DNA from: Hymenobacter metallicola
GTDB taxonomy: Bacteria; Bacteroidota; Bacteroidia; Cytophagales; Hymenobacteraceae
NCBI RefSeq assembly: GCF_004745645.1
Contig: NZ_SRMB01000001.1
Location: 1,550,001-1,614,000, forward strand
Direction of reading: 5' to 3'
Length of the DNA stretch: 64,000 nucleotides
This document shows positions 16,686 through 25,773 of this stretch, piece after piece; the stretch's first letter is position 1, and every line of letters starts with the position of its first letter. The translations under genes and the position numbers were made by a program. The notes beneath the pieces are model-generated. The model was not told the origin of the DNA, did not search any database, and saw nothing but the letters and a program-made list of their open reading frames with translations.

Positions 16686-19100
16686 CTAGTAGATGGCCGG
16701 GAAACGCTTGGGGTCAGCCTCGTGCATGAGTTCGTACACGGCGTCGAACACATCTTCGGCGTTGGGCTTGGAGAAATAGTCGCCGTCGGAGCCGTAGGGC
16801 GGGCGGTGGGCCTGGGCCGAGAGGCAGCGGGGCTGGGAGTCGAGGAAGCGGTAGCCCTGCTGCTCGTCGAGCACGTGCTGCATCATGTAGGCCGTGGCGC
16901 CGCCGGGTACGTCCTCGTCGGCAAACAGCACCCGGTTGGTTTTCTGCAGGCTGTCGACAATGACGTGGTCGATATCGAAGGGCAGCAGCGACTGAACGTC
17001 GATGATTTCCACCGAAATACCAACTTCGGCCAGCTGCCGGGCGGCGTCCTGCACAATGCGGCACATCGAGCCGTAGGTCACGACGGTGACGTCGGAGCCT
17101 TGCTGCAGAATTTCGGGCACGCCCAGGGGCACGGTGAATTCGCCCACGTTCCGGGGAATCCGCTCCTTGAGACGGTAGCCGTTCAGGCACTCAATGACCA
17201 GGGCTGGCTCGTCGGAGCGCAGCAAGGTGTTATAGAAGCCGGCGGCCTGGGTCATGTCGCGGGGCACGAGCACGTGCATGCCCCGGATGCTGCTCAGAAT
17301 CATGCCGATGGGGGAACCCGAGTGCCAGATGCCTTCCAGGCGGTGGCCGCGGGTGCGCACAATCAGGGGAGCTTTCTGCCCACCCTTGGTCCGGTACTGT
17401 AAGCAGGCCACATCATCACTCAGGATCTGGATGGCGTAGAGCAGGTAATCCAGGTACTGAATTTCGGTAATGGGCCGCAGACCGCGCAAAGCCGCCCCGA
17501 TGCCCTGCCCCACGATGGTGCACTCCCGAATTCCGGTGTCGGTCACGCGCAACTCGCCGAATTTATCCTGCAGGCCGGCAAAGGCCTGGTTTACATCCCC
17601 GATTTTACCCACGTCCTCGCCGATGGCAAAGATGGTCGGGTCGCGGCGGAAGTTGGCCTCAAAGCAAGCCTGCAATACCTCCCGGGCATCAACCTGGGGA
17701 GTATTGGGCGCAAACTCGGCGGGCACCACCTCAATATTGAGGGCGGCTTGCTCGCTCTGGCTGTAGAGGTAGGAGTTGTAGCGGTCGGCGTTTTCGGCCA
17801 GGGCCTGCTCCAGGTAGTTCTGCAGGTTGCGGCGGGCACCACTGCGCGTCTCGCGTACCAGACGCAGGGCCCGCTTCACGGTGCGCACGATGTCGGCCCG
17901 GATGGGCGTCGGGTTATGGCGCAACAGCTCCACCATGTCGTGCAGGCTGTTTTCCTTACCGGTTTCGGCTACCAGCTTTTCGAGCAGGGCCACAGCTTCG
18001 TCGCGCTCCTGCTTGATGGGGTTAAAGAAAGCGTCCCAGGCCGCCACGCGGGCTTTTTTCACCACGTCTTTGGCTTCGTTCTCGATCCGGTCGAGTTCCT
18101 CGGCGGTGGCGTGGCCTTCGCTGAGCATCCACTCGCGCATTTTGCGCAGGCAGTCGTGCTCTTCTTCCCAGCTCAGGCGGTCCTTGCTCTTATACCGCTC
18201 GTGGGAGCCGGAAGTAGAGTGCCCCTGGGGCTGGGTTACTTCCGTGACGTGAATCAGCACGGGCACATGCTCGCGGCGGCACACCTCGGCGGCCCGGAGG
18301 TAAGTATCGACCAGGGCCGGGTAATCCCAGCCCTTTACCACGAAAATCTCGAAGCCCTGCTCGCCCGGCGCATTGCGCTGGAAGCCGGCCAGAATCTCGC
18401 TGATGCTTTGCTTGGTGGTCTGGTATTCGGCGGGCACCGAGATGCCGTAGTGGTCGTCCCAGACCGAAATCAGCATCGGAATCTGCAGGACGCCGGCGGC
18501 ATTGATGGCCTCGAAGAACATGCCTTCCGAGGTACTGGCGTTGCCGATGGTGCCGAAGGCTACTTCGTTGCCGTTCACCGAAAACTGCGTCAGCTCGCGC
18601 AGCTCGGGGTTTTGGCGGTAGAGCTTGGAGGCGTAGGCCAGGCCCACGAGGCGGGGCATCTGACCGGCCGTGGGCGAAATATCGGCCGAGGAGTTTTTGC
18701 GCTCCGCCAGGTTTTTGAAGTTGCCGTCTTCGTCGAGCAGGCGGGTGGCGAAGTGGCCGTTCATGGCGCGGCCGGCGGTGGCGGGCTCGGCTTCGGCGTC
18801 GGGGGTGGCGTAGAGCTGGGCAAAATACTGCTGCAGGGTCAGCTCGCCGGCGGCCAGCATGAAGGTCTGGTCGCGGTAGTAGCCGGAGCGGAAGTCGCCG
18901 GGCTGGAAGGCGCGGGCCATGGCCAGCTGGGGCAGCTCTTTGCCGTCGCCGAAGATGCCGAACTTGGCTTTGCCCATGAATACTTCCTTGCGGCCGGCCA
19001 GCGAGGCCTGGCGACTTTCCCAGGCCAGCCGGTAGTCGCGGAGCAATTCTTCTTTGCTTAGGGCGGCAGCGGCCGCTACGAGGGGTTCAGCAGTGGGCAT
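16686..19100 (-). CDS. 2-oxoacid dehydrogenase E1, fused alpha and beta subunits
   Basis: An 804-residue thiamine-diphosphate enzyme that decarboxylates a 2-oxoacid, probably branched-chain 2-oxoacids or pyruvate, and passes the acyl group to a lipoyl E2. The alpha half covers about residues 1-430 (FRSGYYRDQTF near 70; TPP motif region IGNASTSEGM through SVWDDHYGIS near 180-215), and the beta half about 465-804 (VLQACFEANFRRDPTIFAIG, TEIQYLDYLLYA, then VIDVQSLLPFDID). Fused E1 of this size is common in Bacteroidota. The usual G-D/E-G of the TPP motif reads GNA, and the usual NN reads DD. The frame is open to 19220; ATG 19100 fits the family. The E2 and E3 genes are not in the window. Confidence 0.88.
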   Translation of the reverse strand: MPTAEPLVAAAAALSKEELLRDYRLAWESRQASLAGRKEVFMGKAKFGIFGDGKELPQLAMARAFQPGDFRSGYYRDQTFMLAAGELTLQQYFAQLYATPDAEAEPATAGRAMNGHFATRLLDEDGNFKNLAERKNSSADISPTAGQMPRLVGLAYASKLYRQNPELRELTQFSVNGNEVAFGTIGNASTSEGMFFEAINAAGVLQIPMLISVWDDHYGISVPAEYQTTKQSISEILAGFQRNAPGEQGFEIFVVKGWDYPALVDTYLRAAEVCRREHVPVLIHVTEVTQPQGHSTSGSHERYKSKDRLSWEEEHDCLRKMREWMLSEGHATAEELDRIENEAKDVVKKARVAAWDAFFNPIKQERDEAVALLEKLVAETGKENSLHDMVELLRHNPTPIRADIVRTVKRALRLVRETRSGARRNLQNYLEQALAENADRYNSYLYSQSEQAALNIEVVPAEFAPNTPQVDAREVLQACFEANFRRDPTIFAIGEDVGKIGDVNQAFAGLQDKFGELRVTDTGIRECTIVGQGIGAALRGLRPITEIQYLDYLLYAIQILSDDVACLQYRTKGGQKAPLIVRTRGHRLEGIWHSGSPIGMILSSIRGMHVLVPRDMTQAAGFYNTLLRSDEPALVIECLNGYRLKERIPRNVGEFTVPLGVPEILQQGSDVTVVTYGSMCRIVQDAARQLAEVGISVEIIDVQSLLPFDIDHVIVDSLQKTNRVLFADEDVPGGATAYMMQHVLDEQQGYRFLDSQPRCLSAQAHRPPYGSDGDYFSKPNAEDVFDAVYELMHEADPKRFPAIY

Positions 19101-19171
19101 ATCAACAGGAAGTGGCGGGAATGGAGGGCAAAAAATCAGGGTGGGAACTGAGGCCCGCCGAAGCAGACGCC

Positions 19172-19179
19172 CAAAAGTA
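19172..19179 (-). promoter_or_regulatory. Probable -7 box of the E1 fusion gene
   Basis: On the minus strand this reads TACTTTTG, an exact TAnnTTTG match. It implies a leader of about 65 bases before ATG 19100. It lies back to back with the DUF1573 promoter at 19247. Confidence 0.6.
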
Positions 19180-19246
19180 CGGATTTGGGCGCGAGCTTTC
19201 ACGAGCCAAGCATTTGCCACCCCTACGCAGGAGGGAGGTTTTTGTC

Positions 19247-19254
19247 TATCTTTG
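19247..19254 (+). promoter_or_regulatory. -7 promoter box of the DUF1573 gene
   Basis: TATCTTTG followed by GG is an exact TAnnTTTG match, 58 bases before ATG 19313. Confidence 0.7.
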
Positions 19255-19312
19255 GGGTAGAGCGGCCGGCCAGGCTGCCGTTTCTGTCTTGACTCTTACG
19301 TATCTACCGACT

Positions 19313-20095
19313 ATGAAAAACCTTGCCTCCCTGTTTCTGGCTCTGGCTCTGGGCCTGCTCCAATTCGGCGCCCGCGCCCAGGGCGTTATGACGTTTGAGA
19401 AGGAACTGCACGACTTCGGCAACGTGGCGGAGGGCACCATGGCAACCCACGAGTTCAAATTCAAAAACACCGGCAACCAGCCCATTATCATTGCCAACGT
19501 GCAGGCGTCCTGCGGCTGCACCACCCCGGACTGGACCAAAACCCCGGTATTGCCCGGCAAAAGCGGCATTATCAAAGCCATGTACAGCAGCGCCGGCCGG
19601 CCCGGAATTTTTAACAAAACCGTAACCGTAACCAGCAACGCCACCACGCCCAGCTCGGTGCTCACCATTAAGGGCAACGTACTGAGCAAGGACGAGGTGA
19701 AGGCCACCCTGACGCCGGCCCAGCTGGCCCAGTCGCCGCGCCTGGTGCTGGACCGCGCCACCCACGACTTCGGCAAGATGGAAGCCGGGCAGCAGCCCGT
19801 GGCGCGCTTCACGGTGAAAAACACCGGCAAGCAGGATCTGGTGCTGGGCACGCTCAGCTCGTCGTGTAACTGCGTAGGCTATAAGGCGTCGCCTGCCCCC
19901 ATCAAGCCCGGCCAGAGCGCGACGGTCGAGTTGATTTACGCCCAGCGTACGGTGGGCAAGATGAGCGACGCGGTAACCATCGGCTCCAACGACCTGCACG
20001 GCGACACCAAGCTCACGCTGACGGCCAACGTGGTGCGTGACCTGAACGGTGCCAGCATGGTGAAGGAAAGCGGCGTGGCGGTGCCGTTTAAGTAA
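19313..20095 (+). CDS. DUF1573 domain protein, exported
   Basis: A 260-residue exported protein with a signal peptide (MKNLASLFLALALGLLQFGA, then RAQ) and two Ig-like DUF1573 repeats (about 30-130 and 145-250). Each repeat has HDFGN or HDFGK, a KNTG turn, and a Cys motif (SCGCTTPDW in the first, SSCNCVGYK in the second). DUF1573 proteins are abundant periplasmic or surface proteins of Bacteroidota with no settled function. The frame extends upstream to 19112, but the signal peptide and the promoter at 19247 place the start at 19313. Confidence 0.88.
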   Translation: MKNLASLFLALALGLLQFGARAQGVMTFEKELHDFGNVAEGTMATHEFKFKNTGNQPIIIANVQASCGCTTPDWTKTPVLPGKSGIIKAMYSSAGRPGIFNKTVTVTSNATTPSSVLTIKGNVLSKDEVKATLTPAQLAQSPRLVLDRATHDFGKMEAGQQPVARFTVKNTGKQDLVLGTLSSSCNCVGYKASPAPIKPGQSATVELIYAQRTVGKMSDAVTIGSNDLHGDTKLTLTANVVRDLNGASMVKESGVAVPFK

Positions 20096-20160
20096 GCCCT
20101 GGGCAGCCTCCAGTGGCCGGTAGCAGGGCCACATTCGTTCTAGCATTGGCGCAACACCCC

Positions 20161-20205
20161 AAAGCAAAAAGCCCTTACCAATTACTGGCAAGGGCTTTTT
20201 GCTTT
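20161..20205 (+). terminator. Terminator after the DUF1573 gene
   Basis: AAAGCAAAAAGCCCTT and its exact complement form a 16-bp stem with a 13-base loop. Confidence 0.9.
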
Positions 20206-20380
20206 AGTCAGGAATCGGCCTGGCGTCAGGAGAAAAAAGCGTTGGCAAGCGCGAATCTGCTTAAGGCTGCCCTCTGCGGTTTGGAGCTTCCGATGCGGGG
20301 CTGGTTTGCCACAAATGCAACCCGGCGGAACCTTCCTTGTCAATAGCCGCATTTTACACCCACGAAGCCGGCTTCTTTCC

Positions 20381-20388
20381 TATCTTTG
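20381..20388 (+). promoter_or_regulatory. -7 promoter box of ald
   Basis: TATCTTTG followed by CG is an exact TAnnTTTG match, 50 bases before ATG 20439. Confidence 0.7.
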
Positions 20389-20438
20389 CGGCCGTTTTCA
20401 GACAGTATTTCTCCACCACCCACTCTTCAGCTCCTGCC

Positions 20439-21566
20439 ATGATCATCGGCGTACCGAAAGAAATCAAAAACAACGAAAACCGCGTCGGCCTCACCCCAGC
20501 TGGCGTGGCTGAATTCCGCAAGCACGGCCACGACGTGTATGTACAAGCCTCGGCCGGTGAAGGCAGCGGTTTTCAGGACGCTGAGTATGAGCAGGCCGGC
20601 GCGACTATTCTGCCCACCATTGCGGCTGTCTACGAAAAGGCCGAAATGATTGTGAAGGTAAAAGAGCCGATCCAAGAGGAATACAACCTGATTAAGGAAG
20701 GCCAGCTGCTGTTCACCTACTTCCACTTTGCCTCGGGCGAGGAGCTGACCCACGCCATGATTGAGCGCAAGGCCGTGTGCCTGGCCTACGAAACCGTGGA
20801 GTTGCCTTCCCGCGCCCTGCCCCTGCTCATTCCAATGAGCGAAGTAGCCGGCCGCATGGCACCCCAGGAAGGCGCTAAGTATCTGGAGAAACCCCTGAAA
20901 GGCCGCGGCATTCTGCTCGGCGGCGTACCCGGCGTAAAGCCCGCCCATGTGCTCGTTCTGGGTGGTGGCATCGTGGGCACGCAGGCGGCTAAAGTAGCCG
21001 CCGGCCTCGGTGCTCAGGTAACTATTATGGACATCAGCCTGAACCGTCTGCGGGAGCTGGACGACTTCATGCCCAAGAACGTGGTAACCCAGTACTCGAA
21101 CGAATACAACATCCGCGAAGCCATCAAAACGGCCGACCTGATTGTGGGCGCGGTGCTGATTCCCGGGGCCAAGGCGCCCCACCTCATCACCCGCGACATG
21201 CTCAAGACCATGCGCCCCGGCACGGTGGTCGTTGACGTAGCCGTGGACCAGGGTGGCTGCATCGAGACCTGCAAGCCCACGACCCACGAAAACCCGACCT
21301 TCATCATCGACGACGTGGTGCACTACTGCGTGGCCAACATGCCCGGCGCGGTGCCCTACACCTCGACCCTGGCCCTGACCAATGCGACGCTGCCCTACGC
21401 CGTGAAGCTGGCCAACCTGGGCTGGCAGGAAGCCTGCCGCCGCGACGCCTCGCTGCGCCTGGGCCTGAACGTGGTGCACGGCGAAGTGGTATACCCCGGC
21501 GTAGCCGAAGCCTGGAACCTGCCGCTGGTAAGCGTGGATTCCGTGCTGGAAGGTGCTACTGCCTAA
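20439..21566 (+). CDS. ald: Alanine dehydrogenase
   Basis: A 375-residue cytoplasmic NAD-dependent enzyme that interconverts L-alanine and pyruvate plus ammonia. [20 protein letters not shown] is the canonical N-terminus. Lys near 74 (VKVKEPI) and His near 95 (YFHFASG) are the substrate-binding and catalytic residues, and [20 protein letters not shown] near 168 is the NAD-binding loop. [14 protein letters not shown] near 264 and [16 protein letters not shown] near 292 complete the signature. The frame reaches 20337, but the promoter at 20381 and family length fix the start at 20439. A terminator follows. Confidence 0.96.
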   Translation: MIIGVPKEIKNNENRVGLTPAGVAEFRKHGHDVYVQASAGEGSGFQDAEYEQAGATILPTIAAVYEKAEMIVKVKEPIQEEYNLIKEGQLLFTYFHFASGEELTHAMIERKAVCLAYETVELPSRALPLLIPMSEVAGRMAPQEGAKYLEKPLKGRGILLGGVPGVKPAHVLVLGGGIVGTQAAKVAAGLGAQVTIMDISLNRLRELDDFMPKNVVTQYSNEYNIREAIKTADLIVGAVLIPGAKAPHLITRDMLKTMRPGTVVVDVAVDQGGCIETCKPTTHENPTFIIDDVVHYCVANMPGAVPYTSTLALTNATLPYAVKLANLGWQEACRRDASLRLGLNVVHGEVVYPGVAEAWNLPLVSVDSVLEGATA

Positions 21567-21581
21567 GCCTCTTTTTAGCTA

Positions 21582-21621
21582 AAAAAAGCCTTCCTGACGT
21601 AGCCGTCGGGAAGGCTTTTTT
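21582..21621 (+). terminator. ald terminator
   Basis: AAAAAAAGCCTTCC and GGAAGGCTTTTTT form a stem with a T run 15 bases after the stop. Confidence 0.9.
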
Positions 21622-21633
21622 GTAACGTACTCC

Positions 21634-22236
21634 ATGAAAGGAATTCTGTATACCGGCGGCGAGCTGACCGACCTCGTGAGCTTTGCCCGCCTACCCTCCT
21701 ACCTGCAGGCTTTTCTGCGCGAGCAAAACGGCGTGGTGGCCTACTTCGGCGGGCTGCACATCCGGGGCTGCGTGGCCGAACCCGCTTGGCATTCGCTACA
21801 CACGGCCTGGCACAGTGATGGGGCTTTCTGGCGCACCTACGACGCGGTGCTTGAAACTGACATTCCCTTCGCCCAGGACTGCGTGGGCAACCAGTTTCTG
21901 CTGCGCGGCGACGCGGTGCTGTTTCTGGACACCGAAACCGGGGAACTGGCCGACCTGGAAGTCGACTTCAAACACTTTTTGTTCGGGGTCGAGAAGTTTC
22001 CGCTCGATGCCCTGGGCATGGAGCCCCTGCGGGGGTTTCAGCAGCGCGGCGGGGCCTTGCAGCCGGGCCAGCTGCTAAGTCTCTACCCGCCCGTGTGCAT
22101 TGCCTCGGCCGAGAATAAGTCGCGCCTGAAGCCCCTGCCGGCGGCCGAGCGCCTGGCGTGGCTGGCCGACTTCTACCGGCAGATCAAGGACCTCCCCAGC
22201 GGCCAGCGGATTCACCTCAAGCCCAGCCAGGACTAG
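21634..22236 (+). CDS. SUKH/SMI1-KNR4-like protein of unknown function
   Basis: A 200-residue soluble protein. The pattern FLREQNGVVAYFGGLHIRG, then PFAQDCVGNQFLLRG and AVLFLDTETGELADLEVDF, resembles SMI1/KNR4 (SUKH) or Tdi1/GAD-like domains, which bind partner proteins and often serve as toxin immunity proteins. No toxin gene is adjacent. It lies 3 bases before the LtaS-like gene, so the two are almost certainly one transcript. The SUKH call is by pattern only and could be wrong. Confidence 0.6.
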   Translation: MKGILYTGGELTDLVSFARLPSYLQAFLREQNGVVAYFGGLHIRGCVAEPAWHSLHTAWHSDGAFWRTYDAVLETDIPFAQDCVGNQFLLRGDAVLFLDTETGELADLEVDFKHFLFGVEKFPLDALGMEPLRGFQQRGGALQPGQLLSLYPPVCIASAENKSRLKPLPAAERLAWLADFYRQIKDLPSGQRIHLKPSQD

Positions 22237-22239
22237 CCC

Positions 22240-24153
22240 GTGTTTGCCCGCCTGATTCCCCCGCTGATGCGTTTGCTGGCGCGCCGCCTGTGGCTGCTGA
22301 TGGGCGCTTACCTGTTGCTGCGCCTGGGCTTTTATCTGGCCAACCACGCCGCTTTCCGGGAAGCCAGCACCACCCAGGTTCTGTGGGCGTTTCTGCACGG
22401 CTTCCGGTTCGATATTTCGGCCATTCTACTGCTGAATATTCCCTTTCTGCTGCTCTCCCTGGTGCCGAATTTCAGCCGGGGCTGGCAACGGGGCCTGCGC
22501 GGGGTGTATCTGGTGCTCAATGCCCTGGGGCTGGCCATCAACCTGATTGACAGCATCTATTTCAAGTTCATCGGGCGGCGCACCAGCAACGAGCTGTTCA
22601 CCATCACCGGCGACATTCAGCGGCAGGCCGGGCAACTCGTGGGCCACTACTGGTTTCTGCTGATTCCGTTTTGCCTGCTCTTCGGCTTGCTGTGGTATTT
22701 CTACCCCCTGCCCACCGCTCCCGACGCCGAGTACTACGCCCGGGAGACCCGCACCATCCGGCGCTTTGCCCGCCCCGCCCTGGAAGTAGTGGTGCTGGCC
22801 GCTCTGACTGTGCTCGGCATTCGGGGCGGGCTGCAGCTCAAGCCCCTGCGCACGGGCCACGCCTTCATGACGACCCCGCCGATTCTGGGCCACGTTACGC
22901 TGAACAGCACCTTTACCTTCCAGAAAAGCTTCGGCTACCAACCCATCGAGCGGCGCCAATATTTTAGCTCGCCCCAGGCGTTGCAGCAAGCCCTGGCCGT
23001 GCACAAGCCCGCTCCCCGGCCCGGGGCCCGGCGCGACAACGTGGTCATTCTGCTCCTTGAAAGCTTTGCCTCCGAGTACAACGGCATCGAAAACGGCGGC
23101 AAGGGTTACACCCCGTTCTTTGATTCGCTGGCTACGAAGGGGCTGTTTTTCCGGGAGCATTACGCCAATGGCCGCCGCTCCATCGAGTCGTTGCCGGCGG
23201 TGCTGGCGGGCCTGCCGGGCCTGATGGAAAGCCCCTTTATTACCTCCAACTTTCAGACCGACGAGCTGCACGGCCTGGGCGAACTGCTGGGCCGCCACGG
23301 CTACGCTACGTCGGTGTTTCACGGGGCCGAAAACGGCACGATGGGCTTTAACACCTTCAGCGGTATTGCGGGCATGCAGCGCTACTACGGCCTGCACGAG
23401 TACCCCGGGGGCGCCCAAAGTCCCGACTACGACGGCCACTGGGGCATCTTCGACGAACCTTATCTGCAGTATTTTGCCCGGGAACTAAGCAAGCAGCCCC
23501 AACCCTTTCTGTCGACGGTCTTCACCCTGACCTCGCACGAGCCATTTCCGGTGCCGGCCAAGTACAAGGGCAAATTTGCGCCCGGCGAGCTGCCTATCCA
23601 CGCCTCCATCGGCTACACCGACTTTGCTCTGCGCCAGTTTTTCAAGGAAGCGGCCCGGCAGCCCTGGTTTGCGAATACTCTGTTCATCCTGCTGGCCGAC
23701 CACACCTCCCAGACGTTGCGGCCCGAATACCAGAACGTGCTGGGCTCCTTTAAAACGCCCTTGCTGCTCTACCACCCCGGCGGCCAGCTGCCCGCCGCCG
23801 ACGTGCACCGCATCACCCAGCAGGCCGACGTGACGCCTTCGGTTATCGACTACCTGGGCATCCGGGCCGACCAGCAGCTGCTGCCCTTCGGCTACTCGGT
23901 GTTTGACTCCACAACTACCGGTCGGGCAATTTTCCTGCGCGACAACTCCCACTTTCTGGTGCACCGCGACTTTGTGACGGAGCTAACGGCCACCAACCAG
24001 GTGCGGCTCTACCCCTACCAGACCCACAACATGCCGGCCGAGCCGCTCCCGAACCCGGACCCGCAGAAGCTGCAGCAGTACGGCGACGAGCTGAAGGCCT
24101 GCCTGCAGTTTTTCACCAACGGCCTGCTCGACAATTCCCTGTACCCGCGCTAG
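22240..24153 (+). CDS. LTA synthase family membrane sulfatase-fold protein
   Basis: A 637-residue membrane enzyme. The first 200 residues hold about five transmembrane segments, and the rest is an extracytoplasmic alkaline phosphatase/sulfatase-type domain: NVVILLLESFASEYNG near 268 (metal-binding Glu), NGRRSIESLPAVLAG near 309 (nucleophile position, Ser where LtaS has Thr), VFHGAENGTMGFN and LLADHTSQ near 486 (Asp-His metal ligands). Gram-negative homologues add phosphoglycerol or phosphoethanolamine groups to envelope glycans or lipids. The start is GTG at 22240; ATG 22267 is an alternative. Coupled to the SUKH-like gene. Confidence 0.85.
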   Translation: MFARLIPPLMRLLARRLWLLMGAYLLLRLGFYLANHAAFREASTTQVLWAFLHGFRFDISAILLLNIPFLLLSLVPNFSRGWQRGLRGVYLVLNALGLAINLIDSIYFKFIGRRTSNELFTITGDIQRQAGQLVGHYWFLLIPFCLLFGLLWYFYPLPTAPDAEYYARETRTIRRFARPALEVVVLAALTVLGIRGGLQLKPLRTGHAFMTTPPILGHVTLNSTFTFQKSFGYQPIERRQYFSSPQALQQALAVHKPAPRPGARRDNVVILLLESFASEYNGIENGGKGYTPFFDSLATKGLFFREHYANGRRSIESLPAVLAGLPGLMESPFITSNFQTDELHGLGELLGRHGYATSVFHGAENGTMGFNTFSGIAGMQRYYGLHEYPGGAQSPDYDGHWGIFDEPYLQYFARELSKQPQPFLSTVFTLTSHEPFPVPAKYKGKFAPGELPIHASIGYTDFALRQFFKEAARQPWFANTLFILLADHTSQTLRPEYQNVLGSFKTPLLLYHPGGQLPAADVHRITQQADVTPSVIDYLGIRADQQLLPFGYSVFDSTTTGRAIFLRDNSHFLVHRDFVTELTATNQVRLYPYQTHNMPAEPLPNPDPQKLQQYGDELKACLQFFTNGLLDNSLYPR

Positions 24154-24185
24154 TTGTCAAGCCCGGCTTACCCGGCGGACGTTCT

Positions 24186-24665
24186 CTACTCGGGGCGGGC
24201 TACGGCCAGCAGCTCCAGGGCCTCGGCGTAAGTCGGGATAAACGACAGAGCTTGGTTGGTACGGCTCAGGGTATGCACCCGCCAGCAGAAGTGCTGCACG
24301 CCGTTGGTCACGAGCAGCAGCGGCGCGCCGATGGTTTGGTTGTACGTGCCAATCTGCATGGCCACGGCCGAGGTCAGGGGTACCGACGGCCGCTTGCACT
24401 CCACCAGCAGCAGGGGTTTGCCGGCGGCATCGAAGGCGCAAAGGTCGGTGCGCTTCTGGCGCTTGTTGTAGGCGTGGCCCCGCTCCAGGCTAAGCAAACT
24501 TTTAGGATAGCCCAGGTGGTCAATCAGGTAGTGCACCACGTGCTGGCGCACCCACTCCTCGGGCGTGAGCACCACTTGTTTGCGGCGCAGAATATCCCAG
24601 ATTAGCAAATTTTCGCCGGATTGGGTAACTTTGTAGTCGAAAGGCGGCAGACTCAGTTCTTGCAT
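24186..24665 (-). CDS. HSDR_N-type (type I restriction R subunit N-terminal) domain protein
   Basis: A 159-residue stand-alone protein with the PD-(D/E)xK-like HSDR_N fold: HVVHYLIDHLGYPKSLLSLE near 45, then KRTDLCAFDAAGKPLLLVECKRP (residues about 70-93), where D, E and K (D...EcK) are the nuclease-type residues. No helicase, methylase or specificity subunit is nearby, so it is not a restriction system. Single-domain versions are widespread in Bacteroidota with unknown roles. A TACCTTTG box on the minus strand ends seven bases before this ATG, suggesting a leaderless transcript and favouring ATG 24665 over GTG 24668. Confidence 0.8.
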   Translation of the reverse strand: MQELSLPPFDYKVTQSGENLLIWDILRRKQVVLTPEEWVRQHVVHYLIDHLGYPKSLLSLERGHAYNKRQKRTDLCAFDAAGKPLLLVECKRPSVPLTSAVAMQIGTYNQTIGAPLLLVTNGVQHFCWRVHTLSRTNQALSFIPTYAEALELLAVARPE

Positions 24666-24671
24666 CACCTA

Positions 24672-24679
24672 CAAAGGTA
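24672..24679 (-). promoter_or_regulatory. -7 promoter box of the HSDR_N gene
   Basis: The minus strand reads TACCTTTG, an exact consensus match, ending seven bases upstream of ATG 24665. Transcription would start at or beside the start codon. Confidence 0.7.
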
Positions 24680-24750
24680 CGGCCCGGAGCCTCTGCTACA
24701 GCTTTTCATCCGGGTACCGTCGTACACTTGTTCGACGGTTTTTTTGTACC

Positions 24751-24849
24751 CGGGCGGTGAGGTGGTGAAATAGTGAAATGGTGAGTTTCCTATTCCATCC
24801 GCGCATTCCGAACGACAACTCACCATCTCTCCATTTCACTATTCCACCG
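24751..24849. repeat. Imperfect palindrome (GGTGAAATGGTGAG family) before amn
   Basis: The left arm at 24757-24787 (GGTGAAATAGTGAAATGGTG core) and the right arm at 24817-24849 (AACTCACCAT, then CCATTTCACTATTCCACC) are reverse complements with small gaps; the right arm ends one base before the amn ATG. The same two arms occur at 36070-36175. Folding would place the amn start at the base of a hairpin. Confidence 0.65.
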
Positions 24850-24850
24850 T

Positions 24851-25624
24851 ATGAAAACCAAAGCCGACATTGTCGAGAACTGGCTGCCCCGCTACACCGG
24901 CGTGCCGCTGAACGAGTTTGGCCAGTACATTCTGCTGACCAACTTTATCAACTACGTCACCATGTTCGCCGAGCAGTTCGGCGTCGAAATCCGGGGTATC
25001 GACAAGCCCATGCAAACGGCTACGGCCAATAACATCACCATTATCAACTTCGGCATGGGTTCCCCCATGGCGGCCACGGTGATGGACCTGCTGGGAGCCA
25101 TTAAGCCCAAGGCGGCGCTGTTTTTGGGCAAGTGCGGCGGCCTGAAAAACAAGACCAAGCTCGGGGATTTGATTCTGCCCATCGCCGCCATTCGCGGCGA
25201 AGGTACTTCCGACGACTACCTGCCAGCCGAGATTCCGGCCCTGCCCTCCTTCCGCCTGCAGCGGGCTGTGTCGTCGATGATTAAGAAGCACGAGAAAGAC
25301 TACTGGACCGGCACGGTGTACACGACCAACCGCCGCGTGTGGGAGCACGACGAAAACTTCAAGGATTATCTGCGCCAGATCCGGGCCATGGCCGTGGACA
25401 TGGAAACGGCGACCATCTTCACCGTGGGCTTTGTGAATGAGATTCCGCACGGCGCCCTGCTGCTGGTCAGCGACAACCCCATGACGCCCGAAGGTGTGAA
25501 AACTTCGGAGAGCGACAAAAAGGTAACCTCCGACTACGTGACCTCTCACCTGCAAATCGGCATCGACTCGCTGATTGAGCTGCAGAACTCGGGCGAATCG
25601 GTAAAACACATGCGCTTCGAGTAG
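24851..25624 (+). CDS. amn: AMP nucleosidase
   Basis: A 257-residue enzyme that hydrolyses AMP to adenine and ribose 5-phosphate. It has the phosphorylase fold of the PNP/UDP family: TIINFGMGSPMAATVMDLL near 58, LFLGKCGGLKNKTKLGDL near 92, AVDMETATIFTVGF near 182 and LLLVSDNPM near 205 (Asp of the base-binding site). The N-terminus MKTKADIVENWLPRYTGVPL matches the short bacteroidetal form, about 257 residues rather than the longer enterobacterial one. Preceded by a palindromic repeat and followed by a terminator. Confidence 0.93.
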   Translation: MKTKADIVENWLPRYTGVPLNEFGQYILLTNFINYVTMFAEQFGVEIRGIDKPMQTATANNITIINFGMGSPMAATVMDLLGAIKPKAALFLGKCGGLKNKTKLGDLILPIAAIRGEGTSDDYLPAEIPALPSFRLQRAVSSMIKKHEKDYWTGTVYTTNRRVWEHDENFKDYLRQIRAMAVDMETATIFTVGFVNEIPHGALLLVSDNPMTPEGVKTSESDKKVTSDYVTSHLQIGIDSLIELQNSGESVKHMRFE

Positions 25625-25672
25625 TACCTCTACGGTTCAGCTACCGCCAGACAGCCGGTTCTGACCCCCAGT

Positions 25673-25711
25673 AAAAATCCCCGGCTCCTTTCTGTGGTGC
25701 CGGGGATTTTT
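25673..25711 (+). terminator. amn terminator
   Basis: AAAAATCCCCGGC and GCCGGGGATTTTT form a perfect 13-bp stem. Confidence 0.9.
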
Positions 25712-25773
25712 CGTAATCTGCGGCTTCAAACCTGAATTCCGTCCTTTCGCAACCGCCTCCTATTCTTTCTACT

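Noticed and set aside
24186..24665. Type I restriction-modification system
   Set aside because: Only an HSDR_N domain is present; no helicase, methylase or specificity gene lies nearby.
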